A stretch of 64,000 nucleotides of DNA. Source: Zymoseptoria tritici IPO323 (Eukaryota > Ascomycota > Dothideomycetes > Mycosphaerellales > Mycosphaerellaceae). Positions within the stretch are counted from its first letter, which is position 1. Every line of letters starts with the position of its first letter. Shown here one piece after another: positions 12,299 through 20,999 of the stretch. The stretch covers positions 452,179 through 516,178 of the forward strand of contig NC_018201.1 of assembly GCF_000219625.1 (NCBI RefSeq). Direction: 5' to 3'. Under the pieces are notes generated by a model that saw only the letters and a list, made by a program, of their open reading frames with translations, was not told the origin of the DNA and made no database searches. The position numbers and the translations under genes were made by a program.

Positions 12299-12473
12299 TG
12301 ATCAAAAAGCGGAAAAAGAATGATACTAATTTATGAGGGCGAAGGCCCTTAAGCTATATAGACTAACTGAAACGAGCGAGTTATGTAATAATAACGAGCC
12401 TTCAAGTGAAACGGTGCCTGAGGCTTCAAGGGTTCAAGTAAACCTGAGCGAGGTTTTTTGGTGTTTTTGAACA
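12299..12473 (-). repeat. Element A 5' LTR
   Basis: 175-bp direct repeat of 2983-3157, identical except at five sites. Four of these have TA here against TG or CA in the other copy, and one is the reverse. Confidence 0.93.
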
Positions 12474-12895
12474 CAAGTTCATCATAATAAATCAAGGTCA
12501 GTGCGATCGGCCCACGGCAATCTATCTTTAAGTAGATTGACATCTTCGGACAGTTCTCTCCATTTGACTGAGTTCCATTACTTCCATTTAACACGTTGCA
12601 TTGTCCTCAAGCGATACTATAGCCGGCCATCCGTAACATCGTGATGTGATGCGGGTGAAAGAGAAGGTGTGTGTGTGTGTGTCCCTAACAACTGTACACA
12701 GCAATGTAGCAGACCACCCGACAAAGGTCCTGCTTAACAACGCCTCCGTCAAACTACCCTAAGGAAGAAAAAACACCGATCCATTCGCAGTAGCGCGGCA
12801 CATCTATGCTCCACATCCATCTTGCCAACCCCGTCAACTCCCTACTCCTCCTCCCAGTCGATCCATTACCATCACCATCACTTCCTAAACCCCTA
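12474..12895. other. Island sequence with a TG microsatellite
   Basis: Unmutated sequence, rich in CA and TG, between element A and the zinc-ribbon gene. A (TG)n run lies at about 12667-12682. The segment after the element can be read as a continuation of the frame that runs into element A from the left (open to TGA near 12640), but no family supports this. Otherwise it is probably the 3' flank of the minus-strand gene. Confidence 0.5.
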
Positions 12896-13622
12896 CTAAG
12901 CGCCGCAGCCTATTGACAGAAAAAACACTAGTGAATACCACGGCCGCTCATACCGCCACCATACCCTCTTAAGGTCCCCGCTGACCTCTACATCGTGGCC
13001 TCTCCGGCTCATCCTCCTCGGTAGATCCAGCGGTGCAGGATGATTGTTCGCAGGGTTCCGTAGAACGGAGCGATTGCCTAGAGGTGAAGGAGGAGGAGGA
13101 GACGACATACTAGTCTCGAGGCGGTACCTCCTCGCCAGGAGAGGGGTCGCGGCAGCGGCGTTGGTTGCAGCAGAGAGAAGTTTTCGCACGCCGGTGGCGA
13201 TCCACGCGTTATCGCTCATGCTCTCGGCCTCTACGCCATGCTCGTTATTGTTGTCGTCTTGAATGTTTCCCTCGCGCACGACTCGTTGTAATTGCGCCTG
13301 TGCAACACGACCACGAGGAGGAGACCCTGTACAAAGTTTAGCTTAGTGTTCAACATGTTGATACTAGCCGATGGCAGGTATTGCTGCACGAGGAAAGGGA
13401 GGAGGAAAGAAAGGGGAAAAACTCACGCTGACACGCCCGGCAATTCTTATTCCACGTTACCCCGGCGCGGCCGCTACCGCTGTTCCTTCCGGACTATCTC
13501 TCGAAATCCTCCATCGGCTTAAGAAGGCGGCATCTCGGACATGTCCTATAGTTGTCGTCGTCGGAAGGTGTTGCTGCTGCAGGAGGTGCGGGTGCGGCTG
13601 CTTGCCCTGCTAGGTCCGACAT
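12896..13622 (-). pseudogene. Two-exon gene for a small zinc-ribbon protein, with one nonsense codon
   Basis: Exon 1 is 13622-13427 and exon 2 is 13326-12896 on the minus strand. The 100-bp intron begins GTGAGT and ends TACAG, with a CTAA-type branch site just upstream; the phase-1 join is exact. The product would be 208 residues. Residues 1-25 are Ala/Pro/Asp-rich. A Cys motif follows: CPRCRLLKPMEDFER at residues 28-42 and NCRACQR at about 60-66. That is two CxxC pairs with the K-P-x-x-D-F element of small fungal zinc-ribbon proteins. After this come a Gln/Arg helix (RVAQAQLQRVVREGN), a basic middle and a hydrophobic end (WYSLVFFLSIGCGA). Codon 43 at 13494-13496 is TAG where CAG is expected, inside the zinc ribbon. 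The true stop is TAG, followed by a second TAG. Function is unknown; a nucleic-acid or protein-binding role is only an inference. Splice and motif fit make the gene itself convincing. Confidence 0.72.
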
Positions 13623-13869
13623 TTCCCTTTTGAACTGCCGAATGTAGAGATCCTGTTCTGCTGTCGTCGGTATTAGCGGAGTTAAAAAGGACAGGAGAGG
13701 AGAGGGGTGGCAACGATGTTAATAAGAGCGCTTTAAATACAAAGAACAAACTAGAAACCTCCCCGAAAATGTCTGTCGCAGGGAGGCAATTACCTATGTC
13801 CGCGACAATCGATGTTCTAGAGAGACGATTTCTCTCCCAAAATCAAACCCTCTTAGGCGAGGCGCTCGA

Positions 13870-14993
13870 AGAGGTAAGTGCTCGCTGGCTAAGAGTAGTC
13901 TGTGCTTCTAAGACTAAGCGCAGGAACCGGCAGTCCTAATATTGCTCGCCCTCCTGTGGCTTACTTCGATCTGAACAGCCAAGAATCCGAGCCTAAGGAA
14001 GTCTCTCCGCCTCCCTACATTAAGCACTTCTCAGGCCACAACATAAGGCTGTTAATAAACGAGAAGTAGCAGAACGTAAGGCCAAACAACGCCGGCCCTG
14101 CGCTCGAAACCGACGACTTTATGCCGGACGAGAGCTAAGAGCTAACACCGGTGCCAAAGGGAAGGAAGCTGGCTAACGACCGCACTAAGGAGGCATTCAT
14201 TGCCTCTAAGGGCATGTTTGGCAAGTTGTTAAGCGCTCACAAGTGCACCGACAGGCAATGTAGCACTAGCTCAAGCAAGACGTCGAACTAGCTAGGCTGT
14301 CTGCAGTTCCGTGGTCGACACTATAGCCTCAAGGCCAAGCACATCAATGACTAGTGCAACTGCATTAAAGCTAACACCGCTACTAGAGACAACATGCCTT
14401 AACACATTATAGAGGATGTGCTACAGATAAATAAGGACGCCACAAGGGGCAAGAAGAAGGTTGTAGAGCCGCCGTTGCTAACAGCACAACACCCTCCGCC
14501 GCCGCCGCCATATTGGATGATGCCTCCGTAGCTACAGCAGTCTGCCCCTACGACGCCTGCTGTCGATACGACACAACGGAGCAGTCCACCGATCCCCGCT
14601 ACAAAAGAGGCTATAGATAGGACCGACAACGTTAATAAGTACTGCCTCTAGCTTGCGAAGAGGCAGCCGGCTATGTCCGAGAGGCTGAAGTCCATCGGCA
14701 CTGAGCTTGTTAAGGGGTTTTGGACGCTCTACATGCTAAAGAAGGAGCCGGACGCAGTGTTAGCAGATGTAGTAAAAGAGACTAGTATTCGGAGGCAATT
14801 GCAGAACGCGGACAACATTAGCAAGTTTGTTACGCTGTTAGAGGCATATAAGGATAATCAGATAGGGTCTGGATAGGCTGCAGGGCCGGTGGAAGTGGTA
14901 GTAAGTTTGGTAGCGTTGTTGTTGGAATTCTTGCTGGTTTTGGCGCAATCCTCCCAGGCTGGTGCACGACCACCACATGTCGTATGGTTTTGA
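13870..14993 (+). pseudogene. RepX gene family, copy 1 (lightly RIP-mutated)
   Basis: One frame runs from about 13870 to a TGA at 14991, broken only by TAG and TAA (for example 14067). It contains a Cys/His cluster at about 14236-14370 (HKCTDRQCS, GCLQFRGRHYSL, CNCIKANT), a Gln/Pro linker (AQHPPPPPPYWMMPP), and a C-terminal block (ERLKSIGTELVKGFWTLYML and VKETSIRRQLQNADNISKF). The same protein, in the same order, is found at 43990-46040, so this is a multicopy family. The pattern resembles short Cys/His modules of repeated fungal genes of unknown function; no transposase or polymerase motif is seen. The similarity to copy 2 continues past the stop to about 15140 (TTCGAATTCGAGCT). The 5' part (13740-13870) has an ATG and a GTAAGT donor at 13873 and may hold an upstream exon. 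Confidence 0.66.
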
Positions 14994-15929
14994 TATCGCA
15001 GTATACTTTTGCTCGCATCTCACGCTCGCCACTCGATCAAAAATCATTGTAATTGGACGCATGGTTGCTGTGTTATTGCGCTGCACAGTCGGCTTGTGGT
15101 TTTGAAGTCTTCGAATTCGAGCTGACGCCAGCTCGGCGTGTGCTCGCAAGCCAGCTAGAGACGGAGCTTCAAATGGCCCACTCCGCCAAATTCGAAGGTT
15201 TTGCGAATTCGCAGAATCGAACACTCTATAGACTGTCGCCTTTTCGTATAGCGCGGCGCCCGACTGCCGGTCGCAGGCTCCCTAGGTCGCCGCGAGCTTT
15301 TATACAGTTTAGCCTGCCTCTAAAACTTAACTATTTATATTAGAGATGTCGGAAGACTACTTTCGCGATCTCGAAAGTAAGCAAAATTTAAACTTCGAGC
15401 TTCGAACTTCGGACAAGCCTACGACGACGAGGACAGTAGTATAGAAAGGTAACTTTATTTATATACCGAGACAATCGATATATATAGACAGCCTCGTAAT
15501 ATATATTATATATAGAAGAAATATAAGAGGCTCTGTTCCGTATATTATAGACGCTACCGTTCCTATAGATTCGGGAAAAGTTCGAATTTAGCGGGGTAGG
15601 CTATTTAAACCTCCCTACTAGAACGCTCGCAATATTAGGTAGCCTACTAGCTTCGGGGATTTCCGAGAGACGCGCTTACCTTAAATTACGTATAGAGTCC
15701 TCTATTACGTCTATTATTAGTACATCGTCCCTATATCTATTCTAAACGTATTTATAGTAAGGTGTTACTTATCTATATTGTTTATTACTACTATTTAACA
15801 CGTATAGGATCTACTACTATTAAAACTACGTAGCGGCGTACGTCTACCGCTCTATATTTAGAATTAGCTCTATAAGGCCTTCGTATATACCGATATAAGT
15901 AGTCGTACTATTACTATACGATATAAGCT
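14994..15929. other. RepX 3' flank grading into RIP-mutated sequence
   Basis: The first 250 bp still contain CA and TG and align with the 3' flank of RepX copy 2. From about 15420 the sequence changes to fully RIP-mutated DNA (TA-rich, no CA or TG) leading into the Tc1-type transposase. No gene, inverted repeat or boundary duplication was identified with confidence. Confidence 0.5.
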
Positions 15930-16365
15930 TAGCCGGCGGACGGTAGATCGTATACGGTTATCCTTTAAGTTATTTAGTACTACTTATCTACCTCCTTTAG
16001 TACGGCGCGGCCGTCTACTAGTATTAATAAGAGCTAAGGAACTAATAATCTTAGAGTACGTCTATTAATAGCCGGATACCTATCTCGATAAGCTAGCGTA
16101 GTTTATCTTTAATATAATAGGCTATATTATCTATAATAGAACGATATAGTCGGTGCTCTCGAAGTATAGTTTTAGTCGGAAGGTCGCGCGGCGGATTACT
16201 AGTAAACGTAACGAGGAGTTAAGGAGCTACTAGAGAGTAAAAGCGGTATATTAGTAAGTAGATAAACTAGTGTTTATCGACGAGTTAGTAGTAAATAAAA
16301 GGAATAGACTACGGAAGTACTTATAGGGCCCTATTAGCTATCCGGCGGATATACGGTTACCGTCG

Positions 16366-16377
16366 AAGTAGTCGGAG
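16366..16377 (+). repeat. Left target-site duplication of the 761-bp retroposon
   Basis: AAGTAGTCGGAG, repeated exactly at 17139-17150. The copy includes a TAG codon created by RIP in the host transposase. Confidence 0.88.
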
Positions 16378-17138
16378 TTTGTTTGTTTTTGTTTTGTTTG
16401 TTTATTCCATTTACGTCCTTTTGGAGTCTATGACTATGTAGGACGGCCTTGCAAGCAAGGCAGTAGATCTATTTACAATCAAATTCTTTCGGTATTCTTT
16501 GACCTTAGGGAAACCCCGTGCCTAAGGCAGGACCTGCAAGCAGAATCTGCCGAAGGACTTCAAAACAGCGCAAGACAAAAAGGAAATCAAACGAGTGTCG
16601 TTGTCTACAGCCGGGGCTGCAGAATTTTCGCGCTAAGCTTTTGCAGAATTTTCAGCGGATCCTTCCGCTTCGCACACACACACACGCTGCAAATTCGAAT
16701 GCAAAATTCGAATGCAAAGCAGCTGTCCAACTCGCTGTCTTCTCTTGTCCTCAATATGCCTTTGTGGTATCGTAGTAGCAGTTCTATCTACGACAACGCA
16801 GGTTGATCGCAGAGTTGTGGATTCCACCGACTGTTCCAGCTCTTTGAAGTGCTTCGGTTCGGATTTCGAGGAGGTGCGCGTATAGGACAGAGTGGACTGC
16901 CTCTTCTTCTTCTTCTTCTTCTTCTTCTTGTTCGTAGCGTAGAGAGCTATTCGTTCGAATCGTGCTGTTGTTCTGTAGCTTATGTTTCGAGGCGGATTTC
17001 GAGAAGGATTTCGGGCGGATTTCGAGAGGTTTTCGAGGAGGTTTCTTCGAGGAGGTTTCTTCCAGACTGTCTTGGTTTCCCTTCCAAGGAAGGTACTTAC
17101 GACGGCCACCGCGTGAAGGTGCAGTCTGTTCGGCCGTC
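16378..17138 (-). mobile_element. 761-bp retroposon with A-rich tail, inserted on the minus strand, not RIP-mutated
   Basis: This block interrupts the transposase frame and is flanked by a perfect 12-bp duplication. On the minus strand it starts GACGGCCGAACAG and ends in an A-rich tail of AAAC and AAAAC units. A long target duplication plus an A-rich 3' tail is the hallmark of target-primed retrotransposition by a LINE-type enzyme, so it is a SINE, a 5'-truncated LINE or a retrocopied transcript. It is rich in CA and TG, unlike everything around it. It contains a (GAA)n run (about 16904-16929), a (GT)n run and short tandem CTCGAAATCC-like motifs. A 158-codon minus-strand frame (17109-16633) spans much of it but starts with GTG and looks like low-complexity sequence. 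No reverse transcriptase is encoded. No clear Pol III A and B boxes were confirmed. Confidence 0.78.
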
Positions 17139-17150
17139 AAGTAGTCGGAG
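17139..17150 (+). repeat. Right target-site duplication of the 761-bp retroposon
   Basis: Exact copy of 16366-16377. After it the transposase reading frame resumes without a gap. Confidence 0.88.
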
Positions 17151-17699
17151 TAGTAGTCGTTAGTTCCTACGCTAACGATTAATAGTTATCTTAACCTACT
17201 ACTACTTAAGTAAGGAGTAATTAAAGCGGAGGATATCCTTTAATAGCTCGAGTATATTGTACTTCCTTAGGTAGCTAGGGGATCGATTATTATAATAGAT
17301 AATACTAGTATATACTATAAGGATAAGATAAAGGTAGTAGTATCGAACGCTAGCTATTTCCTCGAATACCTACCGCCGTATTCGCCTAATTATAATCCTA
17401 TCGAGTAGTCGTTTAACGTATTAAAGGTATAGATTAAAAGGTATAGGGTAGAGGTCGCGGCATTTAATAATTTTAAGGCGTTCTTAAGATATATAGTACG
17501 TAAATAGAGGTTTAAGGCGACGGCGATAAAGCATTTTAAAAAGAGCGGATATCGGTAACGTTATATACGTCGAGCGCGGCTAGTCCCGTATATATATAAA
17601 CGAGATTTTAAAGTAAATTAGCGAATTTAAGGATTTTAGATTAATACGATATTATAATAATAATACTATTAAAACAATTTATATTATATATACTTATAC

Positions 17700-19249
17700 T
17701 CCTATAGCTAGTAAATAAGCTCGTTAAAAAAGCGTAACGATACGTTATAGTTATAGTATACTACGCTAATAGAGAGGTTTATAGCTAGCTTACCTCGCTA
17801 TATTCCTTACTCGACGATAAGCCTCCTTAAATTTATCTACTAAACGCTCTAACCGTACCTTATAGCCGGCTAATAGGCCTTTATTAATCTATAACTCTAT
17901 TAATATACCCTTTACGTTAATAATAGACTAATCTTCCGCCTCTATAAGGTCTTAGATACGACTAAGTGCCCTACGGCGTACCTCGCCGCTCTACTCCTTA
18001 CGTTATCTATAATACTCGAAGAACGCCGGTATCTCGTCTTCTACCTCCGGCTAAGAGCTCGGTATCTCGTTATAAGGTAAACGACGGCGTTGTTTACTAG
18101 AATTAGTAGGGGTAGGCTATACCGATAGTAATAGTATAGTACCTCCGAGTCTATAAGCGGTAGCCCCTAGATATAGGTAGAAGTAAAGATCCTATATAAG
18201 GCTACTACTACTACTACTAGCGGCGCCGCTCCGTAGCCTCTACCTTATTACGTTTATATTACCGACTTCTTAAGTAGTAAGGCCTCTATTCTTCTTCTTA
18301 AGAAGCTCCCGGAAGATAGTAGTACTAGGATGTTTATTAGTAAGAGAGCTATTAGTAATGCTAGTAGCCTATGCTATAAGGTACGTCTAATAGATAGGGA
18401 AGTAGTTAGCCGGTTTATTAATACCGTCGACGAAGTACGTATAGCTATAGTTCTTATAGCTATTATTAGAGTATAGCTATCGTCTTATAATATCCTTATA
18501 ACGATTACTAGAGGCTACGAGGCCCTCGCGAGCCTTAGCGATGTTACTAAGTTATATAGTAGTAGTAGTCCTACGGCTAGGCGTAGTAATAGTACTTATA
18601 TTTAGTACCTCTACTTCGACAATAACGTCTACCTTTATATCCTTCTTATTATCTCGATTCTACTTATCGAGCTACTTAATAATACTACTCTAACTCTCTT
18701 CTAAACGCTATACTATATATACGAACGAGTATACCGGTAGCCCTTAATACGATACCGCGATCTTTATACGACTAAGAGCTACTCGAAGCTCTATAACCTA
18801 CGTAGCTATCTAATCCTTTACTATAGGATAGTAAGAAGCTCGTCCTTATTACTAGAAGAGCTATATTAAGTATCTTAAAAGAGTACCGTCTTACCTTAGC
18901 GTATAGATAGTATAATACGATATTCGTATAGCTCGTAAGTAATAATACTATTAGACCGCGGCGGTAGCGGCGCCGGTAAGGACGTAATAATACTACCGCG
19001 AGTACTACTAATATAATAACGATAAACGCTAGATAGCGGTACGCTAGACGAGGGTACCTTACGACTCCGTTTCTTCGTCGCCGCTTTAATAATACGCCGA
19101 GTAGCGTACTTAGCGCGAGCCTATCGCTCTACCTCTTATATTATCGCTCTACGAGCGGCTTAATTAATAGCTTCTCTTACTAACCGCTTAGTTATAGCCT
19201 TATCTACCGCTCTATTATTAGACGTATCCTATCCTTTAATAACCGGCAT
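17700..19249 (-). pseudogene. RIP-mutated unknown gene on the minus strand
   Basis: An ATG at 19249 opens a frame reading MPVIKG-stop-DTSNNRAVDKAITK, then a Lys/Arg/Ala-rich helical stretch (RRIIKAATKKRSRKVPSSS), followed by TYELYEYRIILSIR and QLRRLQSFEQLL when TAG is read as Gln. The frame continues with only TAG/TAA stops for roughly a kilobase. Below about 18250 it is no longer clear. The basic N-terminus and low-complexity linkers recall a DNA-binding or gag-like protein, but no diagnostic motif was found. No LTRs or inverted repeats could be tied to it. Plus-strand reading gives nothing convincing. Confidence 0.38.
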
Positions 19250-19779
19250 CTTATAAAGGTCCGGCGTCGGCGGCTCCTTATCCTTATCGTCGTCCTTATC
19301 CTTCTAGAGCTACGCGAGCTACGCGCTTACGAACGCTTTAGCCTAAGACTTAGTCTCTATAATTGTCGGATACGAAGAGGGCTCTTCTAGTACTACCGAT
19401 AGTGCTCTTATAATACCCTCCGCGCGACTACCTCTCGGATAAGGCTTTAGGGCTTTAATAGCCTCCTTACTATAGGTAGTAAGAGCTAGGGTACGAGTAG
19501 AGCGACGCGGTATCGGCGGTACTAAGGGTAGACTCGAGGGCGGTAGACTACTCGAAGGGGATAGTAAAAACGGTATAATAATACCTTTAAGGCGACAATA
19601 ATATCTTAAAAGGATTTATACTATAAACATAAATAATATTAAAGGATCGAAGTATAATAAAGGACTCTATATACGATTTTTAGTAAGCGCGTCTCTCCGA
19701 GGCTTTAAAAGCCGACCGCGGGGTAGGCTACCTAATATTATAAGTATTCTAATTCTTACGAACGCGATTTCTCTACGGC

Positions 19780-20150
19780 GACATAAGTAATTAATACTAT
19801 TCTTTTTATATACTTTACCGGCGATTATACTTTATAGCCTTACGTATACGGCGTAGTATATATAGAACTCTATTAATACGTAGTATAGACGTAAAGTCGA
19901 AAGAAGTTCGCCGCTACTAGTAAGGCGCTAGTTAGGGGACCCTAATTTTTAGCGTTAAATCTCCCTTAGTAGTAAATCTAATACTTTCCTCTACGATAGC
20001 GTAGTCGTATCCCCTAGGAGCTAGAGTAGAGATATACTATTATTAAGATCTAGTAGCGGAAACGTAGTTAAAGAAAGGAAGGGCGGAAATAGTAGCGAAT
20101 TAGTAAAGATATATATATCCTTAGCTTTTATATATCGAGGGCTATCTCCG
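19780..20150 (+). repeat. RepX-associated 3' tail fragment
   Basis: This block aligns with 46285-46650, downstream of RepX copy 2. Shared landmarks include AGTAATTAATACTATTCTTT, AAAGTCGAAA(G/T)AAGTTCGCCGC, TAGTAAGGCGCTAGT and GTAAAGATATATA(T/C)ATCC, with diverged sequence between. It is a third trace of this repeat in the window. The coding part is absent on its left side. Confidence 0.6.
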
Positions 20151-20999
20151 GTTTAGCCTACTAGATATCGCTTACTCGTGCCTCCTTCGGAGTCTCGCCC
20201 TACTTTTTCTAATTTTATACGCCTTTAATTTTAGCGCTAATCCTTATTAGGGTACTTTCTCGCTCGCTCTACCTAGCGGTCTAATAACTCTCCGTAGAAA
20301 ATAGTCGGATTCCTAGTATACTAACTTAATATTAACAACTACCCCGATATATATTAATTTTATACGCGGGTCCGAAAGAGTAGGTAATTACGAGTTTAGC
20401 TATATATTTTTTATAATTACGCGACGTTACGTTATTAAGTTATTAAATTTTCTATAAAGCCCCTTAGTTAGCTATAGAGAGCTAGTAGACTACTAGCTTA
20501 CTATATACTAATACTACTAACATCGACTATCTCGAATGTTCTATATAGTAGCTAGCTAAGGGTAAAGCGAGTCTTACGATTATTTTATTATATTATAAGT
20601 TTAACTAGATTTAACTCCTTTACTTCGATTCTACGTCTAAGGGCTAGCGATAGTAAGGTCGATATCTCGGATTTAAAAATTAAGTATACCGCTACGTATA
20701 GAATTATCTAGTAATTATATTATATACTAAACGTATCTCGCTACCGTATCTTATTCGATTAGTATTACGAATCTTCTCTAATTTACTAACATATTTACCT
20801 ACGCTAAGTTTTAACGTTACTACGTATTCTCTATACGCCCTTAGTTTTCTTCTTTAGAAGCCCTTCTTTCTTCTTCCTACGTATAAATACCGGATCGAGT
20901 AAATACTATTAAAATCTCTCTTCTATACGCTATAGACGCCGCTAAATCGACTATTCTATATACTAAAGAATATATACTATATATACCGTTCCGGGTCTA
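20151..20999. other. RIP-mutated sequence without a recognised gene
   Basis: Strongly CA- and TG-depleted DNA between the RepX tail and the DUF6589-like gene. No motif, terminal repeat or long frame was recognised. It may hold the 5' region of the next gene or remains of an unidentified repeat. Confidence 0.45.

Larger units (their letters stand above)
2983..12473 (-). mobile_element. LTR element A: Ty3/Gypsy retrotransposon, minus strand, with antisense extra ORF
   Basis: Two 175-bp direct repeats beginning TG and ending CA bound 9,491 bp. The polypurine tract (AAAGGGGAGGA on the minus strand) adjoins the low-coordinate LTR, so transcription runs from 12473 to 2983. Read that way the order is 5' LTR, gag with a zinc knuckle, protease, reverse transcriptase, RNase H, integrase, then a long frame of opposite polarity, then the 3' LTR. 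The flanking tetranucleotides are TAAG (2979-2982) and CAAG (12474-12477), a 4-bp duplication differing by one RIP-type C to T change. The interior is only partly RIP-mutated: many CA and TG remain. The two LTRs differ at five positions, all between CA/TG and TA. Gag-pol is stopped many times, so the element is dead. Confidence 0.93.
15930..17560 (+). pseudogene. Tc1-type DDE transposase relic, split by a retroposon
   Basis: Two pieces join into one transposase if 16378-17150 is removed. The first (about 15930-16377) reads RRGRLLVLIRAKELIILEYV, YLDKLA-stop-FIFN, FSRKVARRITSKRNEELRSY, then LVFIDELVVNKRNRLRKYL and YPADIRLPSK. The second (17151-17560) reads SLVPTLTINSYLN, SIIIIDNTSIYY, YLPPYSPNYNPIE and FNVLK. 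These are the helix-turn-helix, first Asp (FIDE), second Asp (IDN) and Glu (NPIE) blocks of the DDE_3 family common in fungi. All three catalytic residues survive but TAG and TAA codons interrupt the frame many times. It would have cut and pasted its own element. Its 3' end shares an AATTAGCGAATTTA motif with the relic at 46700-48300. Terminal inverted repeats were not found. Confidence 0.88.

Noticed and set aside
13044..13262. Plus-strand frame of 72 codons, MFAGFRRTERLPRGE...
   Set aside because: It is the antisense shadow of exon 2 of the minus-strand zinc-ribbon gene, whose splice sites and motif are better supported.
16904..16930. Coding (Lys or Glu run) meaning of the GAA/CTT run in the retroposon
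   Set aside because: It is a simple trinucleotide microsatellite, and the frame across it begins with GTG and has no recognisable domain.
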